Notes under the pieces: generated by a model | The model's database searches: none | What the model saw: the letters and a program-made list of their open reading frames with translations, nothing else | Told to the model about the DNA's origin: nothing | Shown here: in pieces, positions 50,601 through 61,049 of the stretch | How the letters are laid out: each line of letters begins with the position of its first letter | Position numbering within the stretch: position 1 is the stretch's first letter | Program-made: the position numbers and the translations under genes | Origin: Opisthocomus hoazin | Taxonomy: Eukaryota; Chordata; Aves; Opisthocomiformes; Opisthocomidae | Assembly (NCBI RefSeq): GCF_030867145.1 | Contig: NC_134434.1 | Location: 5,952,001-6,016,000, forward strand | Direction: 5' to 3' | Length of the DNA stretch: 64,000 nucleotides

Positions 50601-53600
50601 ACGCTGGGAGCATCAAGGCACTCTTCCTCCATGAGAAGAAAGGGTTTGTCCTCAGCGCAAGCTTCAATCTCAGCATCAGGTGAGCAGCGCTGGGGCTGTG
50701 CTGTGGGATACCCGCCCCATAGTAAACCTAGGACAAATGGAACTTCAATCCTTCCACTTCAAACTTTAGGAATCCTCCTTCCATCGCTTTCATTAGAGTA
50801 ATGAAGAAAGGACAGTAGATAAGGGTAAACGTCCCCCATTCGCATAGGACAGCTTCTGTTTCCCAGCTTCACCCAGTACTGAATGATAAGATAGGAGAAT
50901 AGGGATGCACAGGGTTTCCTAAAGTATCTTAAACCACCAGATACGTTTCCCATAGGCACTCGCAGTGAGATTCTGGCTTTGCTGAGGTCAGCATCGAGTT
51001 CAGGGAGGCTGGGTTTCTCCGTGCCGTTTTAGCAGGCCTGTTGTGCTAAGCCGGCTCACCGCCCCGGTACCTGCTGCACAGCCGCTCCCACCCAGGCGCT
51101 GCACCCTGAAACAAGGGTGGGGGTGCTCAGCTCTCACCTGTATCGCTAAATCCCAGGAGGATCGCGAGGAGGGGCAAAAGGTAAGCAGCAGGGCGTCTGG
51201 CTCCGGCAAGGCAATTGCACAACCTCAGCAAAGGCAGCCTCTAACAGAAAGGGAAAGAGAAGAGTTTGCACCGACGCAGGCTCCATCCTCCTGGCTCCAA
51301 AAGGGCTGTTTGCTCAAGCGTGGGCTTGAGTTCTCTAGGTAAACTCAACAGAAGTCATCTTGGCACCGGCCAGTACAGAAACAACCTTATCTGGAAAGCT
51401 TTACATTTTAAGGTGAATTGAAGGTAACCATGCCAAAGGTGAGATCTAGCCACATGTTTGGAGGCAGAAGAACAAAGTACTAAATGGTCAAAATGTGCTA
51501 AATGGTCAAAAATTGGTAAAAATGTAATACTAAGCCTAACTTCATTGTTCCAAATCCTCCAACACCTTAGTGGAATGACTCCTAATTTTAACCTGGTGTG
51601 TATGGGAGAAGAACTGGGCCTGTTAAGTAGGAAATAATAAGATGAATAAGCCACCAATTAAGTTAACCACTGTATTCCATTTTTGGTTGGTCCTTCGTAG
51701 ATGCTGGAATATATACAGTGGTGCTTGTGTGAAAACGGTCACTGTGGGACAGTCACCTGTTTGGATTTACACGAGGAGCAGTTTGTGTCAGGAGGCAGAG
51801 ATGAGATGGTGAAAGGTGAAAGCCAAGACTAGGAGCTTCCCAGCCAAAGGCAAACAGCGGGAGCAATGGGCAGAGGGCCTGGGAGTTGGGATGTGTGAAA
51901 CGAATATGAAAGTAAGTCTGTAAATCGGAGAGTGAATTTCAGTGTCTCATATATTTGCCTCCAGAACAGTCTAAGCTGTGGACATATGCACACATAAGGT
52001 CTCTGTGTCATTGAATAAATTCTGATTATTCCTGCTTTTATTCAGTTTCAATGGCTTTGTGGCTATAGGGCCAGACCAGCTCTTGGGAAAGTGGTATCAG
52101 CTTTCAGTGTTGCCAGAAGTTTCCGTATTACTAGCTTATAGAATAAGGATGAAAAAGATGTGCTATTTTCTGGTCTTTGCATTTAACTTTTTTGCCATGC
52201 AATTATACTTTTCAAGTCAGCACCTGGCTCCATGCAGGGCTGCAGTTACAAGGTGTAACTCTAATTCCAATTATATTTTAAAATTTGTGTTGTACTCAGG
52301 AAAACTTATCATTGGGGCATAGATATTTATAATATTTCTCCCCTTTGCCCTTAACAGTGTGGAATCTGGAGAGTGGGAAATGTCTGAAGACTCTGAAACA
52401 CAACAGTGCTGTTTGGGTAGCTAAAATGTATGGCACCCGTGTTGTCAGTGTGTGTGACCGAGGGCTGGTGAAAGTCTGGTGTGCCGATACGGGCACTCTG
52501 ATCAAAGTAAGTTTCCTCTTAGGTGGATAATTCTGTGCTAAATAGTCAAAAATCTTCTATGCTCATATCATAGTTGATAGTATCAGTTTATCATTCTGGG
52601 TTCCCCAGTTCAAGAAGGATGAGGAGCTACTGGAGAGAGTCCAGCGGAGGGCTATGAGGATGAAGAGGGGACTGGAGCATCTCTCCTAGGAGGAAAGGCT
52701 GAGGCAGCTGGGCTTGTTCAGCCTGGAGAAGAGAAGGCTGAGAGGGGACCTTAGAAATGCCTCTAAATATCTGCAGGGTGGGTGTCAAGAGGACGGGGCC
52801 AGACTCTTTCCAGTGGTGCCCAGCGACAGGACAAGGGGCAACGGGCACAAACTGAAGCAGAGGAAGCTCCAGCTGAACCCGAGGAAGAACTTCTTCCCTC
52901 TGAGGGTGACGGAGCCCTGGCCCAGGCTGCCCAGGGAGGCTGTGGAGTCTCCTTCTCTGGAGATATTCCAGACCCGCCTGGACGCGGTGCTGTGCAGCCT
53001 GCTCTGGGTGACCCTGCTTGGGCAGGGGGTTGGACTGGGTGACCCACAGAGGTCCCTTCCAACCCCCATCATTCTGTGATCCTGTTATCATAGCTTTTTG
53101 CTTTTGCCAAAGGCTTTCTAAAAAAAACAAATCCCCCAAAGAAGTCTAAGCAGATAAAAGAAACTGCAGAATTATTTTTAAGCAGATAATATAAAAACTG
53201 ATTTGCAAACAACTGAACAATTGTTCTGTATTCACCTAGGGTTTGGTTTGCTTTCCTTAACCCCATTATTACTTGTTCTGTGTAGATGGATTCATCCCTG
53301 CTCCTGTGGAAACATTCAGAACCTGGGAATCGGGTGGGAGGGCTTGACTGACAGCTCTCGGTGTTGGAGGTATCATGGGTTAGCCCAAAATATGAAACTT
53401 GCTCTCAGAACCAGTTTATAAACTTGAAGCAGCTGGATAGCTGCTCTGCACTGTAAAGACTGAGGCCAGAGTCTGATAATTACCCTAGCAGGCGTCCAGA
53501 ATTAGTATTAGTCCACATCTGAGAGCAGCAAAGCTCTTTCTACCTGTGGGGAGGAGCTGCAAATGGAGATGCCTCTCCAGTGCAAGATATCCTGGATCCA

Positions 53601-56600
53601 GCTGAGCTGCATTTGCAATTGCCCCTTCCACTACCGTCAGGGCCGTCCACTCTCTTCTCTCCTGGGTGAACATTCAGTAGATCACAAAGGTCTTGGTACA
53701 GTAACATCTATTTAGCACATGTAATAAAGACAGAAAATGGATATTAATTCCATGCTAGCAGCTCGTCATCGGCAACAGGTCCAGAAGATTTCTTGTAAGC
53801 GACTATAAAGCTAACACAGTTATCAATAGGGTGTATTGGTATATTATAATAACACCCAATAAACTACAATATAGTATATAAGGCTGATATTGTGAATGCC
53901 ATAGGATATCTTGGCATATTTCTATCCAGATTGCTGACCAAATTGCACCTATTTCTTTTACTTTGCAGACATTAGAGGGGCACCAAGGCCCAGTTAAGTG
54001 CTTGTCCTTTGATCAGTGGCACCTCGTCACAGGAAGCACCGATGCATACGTCCTGGGATGGAGCATGTTGGGAAACCTCAAGAGATGCCTAACAGCTTTC
54101 CGCCACCCTAAGTAGGAATCAGATGTGTTTCAAGCTGTACTCAACAGTCTACTAAATCTGTAAAGAAAATGTCTCCCTTGCAGGAACAGAAAATGCCTTA
54201 ATTATCAGTCCTGGCATTTGAAATATCCTTCAACAATCTTCATCTTACAAACAGTGTCAGGCACTACATGGTCACAACCAGCATTTGTTAGCTAAGACCT
54301 ATAATGCCCTAAAATGCAAAAATGCAACCGCTTGTTCGCAAACAGGGATGACTTAAGACTGACAGTGCATAGTCCAATATTTCAAGGATCCCAACCTGTA
54401 TGCAATAGGGTACCACACTGCCTGGTCAAGAATAGACACTGTCTATGTTGGAGGTGGCTGAGTTACTTGCTGAACCCTACGGACTGTGTGTGATGCCATT
54501 TTCTAATACTTCAATTGTATATTAGAACTGTGAAAACTGTAGCAGTGTATCGTTTTTGTTTACTTTCCTAGACATAAAATTGAAATTTAAAATGCAGCAG
54601 ATGGCCATAACCATACTGATTGCTATGAAAATGCACTGGGCTGGTTGGTTTGGACATGACATGATTATGAAGGACTTCACTGTGAGATCTTTTAAATATC
54701 TTGATCAGCTCCTCTGTTTAGCCTGTTGATGGAGGCAGACCTTTGCATCTCTTCCAAGACAACATTGTTAGCTGATGGTGTCTCCTTGTGAAAGCATAGT
54801 GAATGTACCAACACCTAGGTGTTGTGTTTTCAGGGAAGTTCTGTCTCTGGAGTTCCTCTATCTCCGAGTCGTCAGCAGCTGTGCTGATGGAAAGATTCGT
54901 ATATTTAACTACTTGACTGGAAGCTGCCTGAAGGTGTTGATGGCCAGCAGCAGAGGGGACCCCATATCTTCTTTCTGTGTTGCAGGAAACAGGTTGGTGA
55001 TAACAGCTGCCATCAGTCTCTGAACCAAATTAGGTCGATTACATTGTAATTTAAATAATTGTGTATTTTTCCTTTTACTGTCCTTCTCACAAACAAGTTT
55101 TGAAGTGCTCTACTGATTATTGACTGCTTTAATCATTTGGTTTTGTTAACAGTGGCTGAAAAGAGCTCTTTCTTAGTCCATTCAGCAATGTACAATTTCA
55201 TGTTTCTATATAACTTAAGACATAGACCCACTGTAAAGCTGAATTCGGAACCCAAATTTCTTAAGAGGTTGGAGAATCAAGCCAAGGCCTGACAGGACTT
55301 CTGGCTGTTCCCTCATCTACTGCTTCTTTATAAAAGCCAATAATGGAAAATCCTTCCAGGTTCATTCACTGCTGTGCCTCTAAACTAAAGATAGTTCCTG
55401 GCTTCTGCGTGAGCAATAGCTAAAACACCGGTGTGTTAGCAATGCTGGTTTGGTCACTACTCTAAAACACAGCAATATATGGGCTGCTATGAAGAAAACT
55501 CGCTCCAGCCCAACCAGACCTGGTACATCCCTCCAATTTTCCATCCCTCCAAGTTTCTTTTTGCATTGCATTGATCCAGCTCAGTCCACTGTTGGCAATT
55601 TTCATCCTGATTATTTTAAAATTAATTCTGCCATGGAGCTGAATGAAAAGAGCCCCACAGAGCTCAGGCAGAGTATGAGTTAAAATGCGCCGCATCGGAT
55701 TGATAGGACTAATTGCTACTGCTTCCTTAAACAAGTGATGGTTATCTCGGATCTGTTCAAGCGCCCTGGGTTTTGTATTGCTTAGCAGCAAACGGGCCCC
55801 TCAGGGAGCAACTGCTGTGTCAGTGATATTTGTGTTCTGAAGGGCTTTCCCTTCCCCTCTCCAGGATGGTGATCAATTCACCGACTAGTCTGCTGCTGTT
55901 CCAGTTTGAGGACATCAGGTGGGTCTATACCTTAGATGCTGAGATGCTGACAGAGAGATGGTGGAGAAGAAAAACCAGCCCCGTGGGCCTTGGAGCAGAA
56001 CACTGCTTCACCTTCGGCGAATGCCACGCTGCAACGCCGGCCACAGGCATCGGCTGGCTCTGGAGACACAAGACGCTGACCTGCTCATGCTGTCCTGGGG
56101 GTCCGCTGCCGGTCACCGAGAAGCTGTGGAACAACTCAAAGTATTACGTACAGCTCCTGCAATAGGCTGGCATTTTCTAAAATGAGTTAGAAATGATTTC
56201 CAGTACCCACTGCCTTCATCCTAATCAATATACAGAACCTCTGCTTTTTTTTTTAGAGTGCAGTCTGGTAGATGTGCTGTTGGGTTTCAACAGTTCTGTC
56301 TTTTTTCTGGGGGCTTTTGTAAAACCTTTGTACCTTTTTAGAAAGGGTTGGTAGAAGTTCAACATATGTGTCAAGACAGGCACTGTCATTTTCCAACTGA
56401 GTAATAGGGAAATCAGTAGCATTACTCACATTCTGATGGCTGGCGTGCACGGAAACATGCTGCTGATTCAGTGCTTGAATTATTTATTAGAAAATACTCC
56501 AGCAGTCACAGAACACCTGCACTCAGGATCTGCCATCACTGGGAAATGCAATTGCACATAAGCAGGCACCTTTTAAATTGTAACATTGTGATGTTGTTTC

Positions 56601-59219
56601 TTTCTAAATCAGCAGTTATTTAATACAGTATCACACATCTTCCAGCTCTACAATCAAACTGTCTATTGCAGATAAACTCATGGACTAAGAAAGTTTTAAG
56701 GCCATCAGATGCAAACCTCCCTGATGCAGCTCTGCTTGGTAAAAGATGCACAGTTTGTAGAAACAGGAAACAAACAGGGAGTGCAATATATCTTAATTTT
56801 AGTGGTTAAAAAAGTATGGGTTGTGTATACATACATAATATTTAAAAAGTCAACATTTGCTGTCATCTTTGAATTCTGTGAGGTTTTCCGCTAATCAAAT
56901 ATCTTTGGATAATTTCTAATACCTAGAGCCTTGAAAGCTGTGATAAGCGGCAAAACAGTAACCAAATCCCATCTGTTATGAAGATTTTATTTAATAAAAC
57001 AAGAAGCTTAACTCTAGCAAAGTTGAGAGATGACTTTTTCTTCTGTTTTCTAGCTCTCTGCTATGAACTGATGAAATCAGCAGCTTGCTGGCAACAGCAG
57101 CCTTTTCTCAAGATCGAAAAGACTTTTCGTATTCAGGCAGCGCAGCAGAAAAAGCCTTTCCTTCCTGGCACCAAACCACCCCATGCCTCTGCCGCAGAAA
57201 AGTCAGCGAGAGCCCGTTCAGCAAGAACCCTGGCAGCGACTGGTAAGGACTCTTTGTAGCTAGGTGGGACACAATTCTCTGAACAAGCACACCTAAGGTA
57301 ACTGCATGGATTAAATGATGGGGCCGCTGCCGAACGAGGCGGGTGTCCTGGTGACGGAGGATGCAGAGAAGGCAGAGTTACTGAACACCTGCTTTGCTTC
57401 AGTCTTCAGCGCCAAGGCTGGCCCTCAGGAATCCCAGGCCCTGGAGGTAAGAGAGGAGGTCTGGTGAAAGGATGACCCTCCCTTGGCGGAGTAGGTCTGT
57501 GTGAGAGATCATTTAAGCAATCTGGACGCCCACAAATCCATGGGACCCAATGCAATGCGCCCATGAGTGCTGAGGGAGCTGGCAGATGTCATTGCTGAGC
57601 TTCTCTCCATCTTTGAAATGTCCTGGAGGACAGGAGAGATGCCCAAGGACTGGAGGAAAGCCAGTGTCACTGCAGTCTTCAAAAAGGGCAAGAAGGAGGA
57701 CCTAGGGAACTACAGGCTGGTCAGCCTCACCTCTGTCCCTGGAGCTCATTCTGGGTGTCATCATTAAGCAAGTGGAGGATAAAAAGGTTATCAGGAGTAG
57801 TCAACATGGATTCACCAAGGGAAAATCATGCTTGACCAATCTGATAACTTTCTATGATGGCATGACTAGCTGGGTAGACGAGGGAAGAGCCGTGGATGTT
57901 GTCTACCTCGACCTCAGCAAGGTTTTCGACACTGTCTCCCACAACATCCTCCTAGGGAAGCTCAGGAAGTGTGGGCTGGAGGAGTGCTCAGTGCGGTGGA
58001 TTGAGAACTGTCTGAATGGCAGAACTCAGAGGGCTGTCATCAGTGGCACCGAGTCTAGTTGGACGCCTGTAACTAGTGGTGTCCCCCAGGGGTCAGTACT
58101 GGGCCCAGTCTTGTTTAACTTCTTCATCAATGACCTGGATGAAGAGACAGAGTGTACCCTCTGCAAGTTTGCTGATGCCACAAATCTGGGAGGAGTGGTG
58201 GATACACCGGCAGGCTGTGCTGCCATTCAGCGAGACCTGGACAGGCTGGAGAGTTGGGCAGAGAGGAACCTGATGAAATTCAACAGGGGCAAGTGCAGGG
58301 TCCTGCACCTGAGAAGGAACAACCCCATGTTGTCATTAATGTGGCAAAGGATGGGCAAACTGAACTGGGCACTATTGGCTTGCCCTGCAGAGAAACCTGG
58401 ACTGTTTGTATGCTTGTCAGTCCAGCACCTATCCTGGGTCCTACTCAGAGTACTACCCTGCCAACAATGATCACAAAAACTACCCTCGATTTCAACTGTA
58501 TTTTATTTTTTCAAAACAGATGGCAAATCTGAACGTGGCTCTTCTCGCTACACACCTGCACATCCTGACAGGGCAGAAGCCCCTTTGCTGCGTGAAAAGA
58601 GAAGATGTCCAAGTTGTTGAATGTCCCCTGACAAGATCCTCTTAACTGTTGGCAGGCTGCAGAATGCTTGCAAGTCAGCCCCAGTCAGCTCCAGTATGAA
58701 GCACACTGCAAAAGTCAGGGAAGCATCGGAACATCAGCAACACCACCCTGGAAAGGTACAAGTACACAAATCCCCTCCGCAACACAAAAAGGATCAGTCC
58801 CGCTCCAACGTGTGAGATTGCACAGTGATTCTCTGACTATGCAAAGAATTTCTGCACCCTTTGAAACCAAAACGCTGCAGCTCAAGCTGAAGAACTCTTT
58901 GCATGGACCCGCTCTAAATTCCTCCATCCCCGCTCCCTCTGTTGCACATCCCCAGACTTGTTGTTTGCTAGGAGAAAAGAAAGCTCACAGGGGTCATGGT
59001 AAAGTTGTTCCGCCCCCTGAAGATGGGGTTCAGCTTATCGAGCCCTTTACAGCTTCTTCGGAATGGATCAAATCGACACGTGTGATGATTGCACAAATGA
59101 AAAATCAGAGAATCAGCCCACAGAACATAACCGATGTGTCAGTGAGCAGGTACAGAGACCGCAGCCTCAGTAAGGCTTCTCCGAGCAGCTTTGAAAAGTT
59201 GCATCAAGAAGCAAGGTAA
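47454..59219 (+). CDS. FBXW10: FBXW10/CDRT1-like F-box and WD-repeat protein, partial chain with one frame break
   Basis: Probable substrate-recognition subunit of an SCF ubiquitin ligase: the F-box binds SKP1 and the WD propeller binds substrate. Confident exons: 47454-47663, 47764-47891, 48787-48900, 49706-49818, 50476-50679, 51701-51815, 52359-52506, 53969-54111, 54834-54992, 55865 onwards. Likely 3' exons: 57054-57242, 58520 onwards, 58663-59219. Junction phases agree at every step of the first ten. F-box: [20 protein letters not shown] plus a conserved CW pair. WD units include [48 protein letters not shown] and [25 protein letters not shown] before the propeller and [12 protein letters not shown] inside it are strong FBXW10 signatures. 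Exon 51701-51815 is out of frame by one base, so as given the protein would stop at 51810-51812. N-terminal exons were not found. It could be a recent pseudogene, an expressed truncated form, or an assembly error. Confidence 0.85.
47764..47891 (+). CDS. FBXW10: FBXW10-like exon, rest of F-box
   Basis: Reads [20 protein letters not shown], then [20 protein letters not shown] and LQ. The L-D-x-x-S-L...VSR-CW pattern is the second half of a canonical F-box. Confidence 0.88.
48376..48450. repeat. Tandem duplication, 38 bp x 2
   Basis: AAAAATGAATCTTAAACATC and the following 18 bases start at 48376 and recur at 48414 with three mismatches. It lies in an FBXW10-like intron. A recent slippage event of no evident function. 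Confidence 0.9.
48787..48900 (+). CDS. FBXW10: FBXW10-like exon, linker
   Basis: Phase 0 exon of 38 residues: [20 protein letters not shown] followed by [18 protein letters not shown]. It corresponds to the human GSYTRGIDPNYANKVSIP region (recalled). Confidence 0.85.
48956..49206 (+). mobile_element. CR1 LINE 3' end
   Basis: Plus-strand CR1 3' end running from GTAAACTAAAAAAGGGC to CATTCTACGATTCTATGATT. It begins only about 55 bases after the donor of the third FBXW10-like exon and belongs to the same subfamily as the 12605 copy. Confidence 0.9.
49706..49818 (+). CDS. FBXW10: FBXW10-like exon before the propeller
   Basis: Reads [20 protein letters not shown] then [25 protein letters not shown]-YNxRxL is nearly identical to the family segment that precedes the first WD unit. 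It ends in phase 2 (CA/GTGAGT). Confidence 0.88.
50212..50417 (-). mobile_element. CR1 LINE 3' end, antisense to the host gene
   Basis: Starts AGAATCATAGAATCATAGAA and ends at CCTCATGGGGAAG. It ends about 58 bases before the acceptor of the fifth FBXW10-like exon, so it has replaced most of the upstream intron sequence there. Confidence 0.9.
50476..50679 (+). CDS. FBXW10: FBXW10-like exon, WD units 1-2
   Basis: Reads [31 protein letters not shown], then [20 protein letters not shown] and [12 protein letters not shown]...SI are WD-repeat hallmarks. Phase 2 on both sides. Confidence 0.88.
51701..51815 (+). CDS. FBXW10: FBXW10-like exon, WD unit, carries the frame break
   Basis: Starts in frame as [12 protein letters not shown] (AAA at 51732-51734). 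Then the homologous sequence jumps by one frame: from 51737 the phase giving [20 protein letters not shown] and RDEMVK matches the family and joins the next exon perfectly. Two bases (51735-51736) are left over. In the original frame a TGA occurs at 51810-51812. The spacing C-VK-(gap)-GH is shorter than the usual C-xKTxxGH, consistent with a loss of about 7 bases. Confidence 0.85.
52359..52506 (+). CDS. FBXW10: FBXW10-like exon, WD unit
   Basis: Completes V and reads [49 protein letters not shown]. Acceptor CCCTTAACAG, donor GTAAGT. It is intact and in phase with the shifted reading of the previous exon. Confidence 0.9.
52586..53084 (+). mobile_element. CR1 LINE 3' end, well preserved
   Basis: Covers CR1 ORF2 end motifs ([50 protein letters not shown]) and the tail CATCATTCTGTGATCCTGTT. 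It starts 80 bases after the donor of the seventh FBXW10-like exon, in the sense orientation. Confidence 0.92.
53969..54111 (+). CDS. FBXW10: FBXW10-like exon, WD unit
   Basis: Reads [48 protein letters not shown]. The CLSFDQWHL...GSTD string is the most family-specific stretch in the gene. The donor is GTAGGA, weak. Confidence 0.9.
54834..54992 (+). CDS. FBXW10: FBXW10-like exon, last WD units
   Basis: Reads [53 protein letters not shown]. Phase 2 at both ends. Confidence 0.9.
55865..56166 (+). CDS. FBXW10: FBXW10-like exon after the propeller, 3' border uncertain
   Basis: Begins [21 protein letters not shown] strong donor CAG/GTGGGT at 55918/55919 would end the exon there; otherwise the frame stays open to a TAG at 56164-56166. 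The part before 55918 is certain; the part after it is not recognisably conserved. Confidence 0.7.
57054..57242 (+). CDS. Possible FBXW10-like 3' exon
   Basis: Between a TTTTCTAG acceptor and a GTAAGG donor is an open frame reading [60 protein letters not shown]. It is basic, as expected of the tail. The join from the preceding exon is not settled. Confidence 0.5.
57315..58326 (+). mobile_element. CR1 LINE reverse-transcriptase fragment
   Basis: About 1 kb of CR1 ORF2: [93 protein letters not shown]. The usual catalytic ADD box reads ADA (FADATNLGG), and there are several stops, so it is inactive. It lacks the CR1 3' end and breaks off near 58326. It lies in an intron of the FBXW10-like gene, in the sense orientation. 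Confidence 0.93.
58520..58620 (+). CDS. Possible FBXW10-like 3' exon
   Basis: A good acceptor (TTTTTTCAAAACAG) follows the CR1. In phase 1, matching the donor at 57242, it reads [33 protein letters not shown] and then TGA at 58618. Alternatively it ends at a donor GTGAAA (58592) and joins the next frame in phase. Confidence 0.4.
58663..59219 (+). CDS. Probable C-terminal exon of the FBXW10-like gene, or an independent frame
   Basis: An open frame of about 185 codons with no repeat content, rich in S, P, Q and K, including [20 protein letters not shown] and [20 protein letters not shown]. The acceptor CTGCAG at 58662 gives phase 1, compatible with the donors at 57242 and 58591. It ends at TAA 59217-59219, but AAG/GTAATG there could be a donor to a further exon. 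I do not recognise a domain. Confidence 0.5.
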
Positions 59220-59604
59220 TGCAAAAGGTTGCTCCATCTTTTTGCCTTTCGTCTTACAGACCACATCTTCACTGGGTATATTCCTGTGTGGGCAGAAGTT
59301 GTATCACCTCGCACTATGCTGGTGTGACTGATGGCAAGTCAGTTTTTTGCACAAATGACGAGCAGGATAATGGTGCTCAGGGATGGGTCATGTCAAGAGT
59401 GGGGATTTTCAGTCCTTGCTTATTATTTGCTGTAGCCCTTACATGCAGGGTTGCCAACTTTTGGGGAAATTTTACTATTAAGCACTTGAAAATAGTCTTT
59501 TTTTAATTTTAACTTAGTAGCGGATAAAAGTTCCACTCGCTTTTCTCTCTGCTTGCATAGAGCCCCCACGTGAGGCCCGCGCCTGGTGTCCGCATCCCCG
59601 GAGC
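59220..59604. other. Short interval after the FBXW10-like frame
   Basis: AT-rich, with no polyadenylation signal AATAAA and no coding feature seen. The FBXW10-like 3' end therefore remains undefined. Confidence 0.5.
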
Positions 59605-60203
59605 ATAGGATCATAGAGTGGTTTGGGTTGGAAGGGACCTGAAAGCTCATCTGGTTCCAACCCCGCTGCCATCAGCAGGGACATCTTCCACCAGCCCTGG
59701 TTGCTCAGAGCTCCATCCAGCCTGGCCTTGGACACTGCCACGGAGGGGCAGCCACAGCTTCTCTGGGCAACCTGGGCCAGTGTTTCATCAACCTCATGGG
59801 GAAGAATTTCTTCCTAATATCCAATCTAAATCTGCCCTCTTTTAGTTTAGAGCCGTTCCCCCTTGTCCTATCCCTGCACCCCCTCGTGAAAAGCCCCTCT
59901 CCTTCCTTCCTGTCGGCCCCTCCAGGCACTGGCAGCTGCTCTAAGGCCACCCCGGAGCCTTCTCTTCTCCAGGCTGAGCATCCCCAACCCCCTCAGCCTG
60001 TCCTCGGAGGAGAGGTGCTCCAGCCCTCGGATCATCTCCGTGTCCCTCCTCTGGGCCCGCTCCAACACATCCCTGTCCTCCTGATGTTGGGGGCTCCAGA
60101 GCTCGATGCAGGACTCCAGGTGGGGTCTGACGAGAGCGGAGTAAAGGGGCAGAACCCCCTCCCTCGCCCTGCTGGCCACGCTGCTCTGGATGCAGCCCAG
60201 GGT
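59605..60203 (-). mobile_element. CR1 LINE 3' fragment
   Basis: Minus-strand CR1 reading VRPHLESCIELWSPQ, VLERAQRRDTEMIRGLEHLS and [14 protein letters not shown], with the tail GATCATAGAGTGGTTTGGG at 59605. It fills most of the interval between the FBXW10-like gene and the GNA13 promoter. Confidence 0.92.
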
Positions 60204-60479
60204 ACGGTTGGGAAGCTCTTCTCAGAGGAGCGAAGGGGAAGGACGTGCCAAGCTGTTCAAGGCGTTCGAACGAAACTGTTCTTTTTGTACCGAGAACAAA
60301 AAGCGCTTAGCTGGCAAGCTTCATCCTGCCCGCTGACCGGGGGCTGACCTCCCCCGGCGGGGGCCATGCCAGAGGTGGTGCCGGAGCCTGGGCCTCCTTT
60401 TTCCCCTCACACGACCCCGCGCTTCGCCTCGGCGATACCGGAGGGGGCAGCAGCCGCCCCCGCCCGCCACTTCCTCTAA

Positions 60480-60766
60480 GGCGCCGCGAGCGGGCGGAGC
60501 TCCCGCCAAAGGCGGTGAGGAGCCCGCTGTCACGTGATGCCGCCCGGCCGGGGGGGGGGGGGGGGGGGACACGGGACGGGACGGGCGCCTCACGTGACAC
60601 GGGCGGTGGCGCCCCGCGGTCACGTGAGCGGGCGTGTGAGGCGGGAGGGGGGCCCGTGTCACATGGCAGGGTGGGGCGGGGCGCCGGGCGCGCATGCGCG
60701 GGCAGAGAGCGGGCTGGTGCGGGCCGGGCCGGGCGGCCGCTCCCCTCGCTGGCAGTGCTCGCTAAG
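60480..60766 (+). promoter_or_regulatory. GNA13: GNA13 CpG-island promoter with three E-boxes and a G19 run
   Basis: GC-rich, CpG-dense, without a TATA box. CACGTG occurs at 60531, 60591 and 60621 (first and second in the forms TCACGTGA), and a CACATG at 60660. A run of 19 G at 60550-60568 lies between the first two E-boxes. Such E-boxes bind USF, MYC/MAX and MiT/TFE factors; which of these acts here is unknown. Confidence 0.75.
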
Positions 60767-61049
60767 ATGGCGGACTTCCTGCCGTCGCGCTCCGTGCTGT
60801 CGGGCTGCTTCCCCGGCTGCCTGCTCACCAGCGGCGAGGCCGAGCAGCAGCGCAAGTCCAAGGAGATCGACAAGTGCCTCAACCGCGAGAAGACGTACGT
60901 GAAGCGCCTCGTCAAGATCCTGCTGCTGGGAGCGGGCGAGAGCGGCAAGTCCACCTTCCTCAAGCAGATGCGGATCATCCACGGGCAGGACTGGGACCGG
61001 GCGGCCCGCGAGGAGTTCCGCGCCACCATCTACAGCAACGTGATCAAGG
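60767..61049 (+). CDS. GNA13: GNA13 exon 1
   Basis: Residues 1-95 (94 full codons plus one base): N-terminal helix for beta-gamma binding, palmitoylated cysteines, P-loop and the first part of the linker, ending [14 protein letters not shown]. Donor GTGGGT. Confidence 0.97.

Noticed and set aside
57315-58326. Reverse transcriptase suggesting a provirus
   Set aside because: The motifs are those of CR1 LINE ORF2; no LTR, gag or env is present and the catalytic box is mutated.
60307-61029. 240-codon minus-strand frame opposite GNA13 exon 1
   Set aside because: An antisense shadow of a GC-rich coding exon and promoter; the sense strand holds the recognised GNA13 start.
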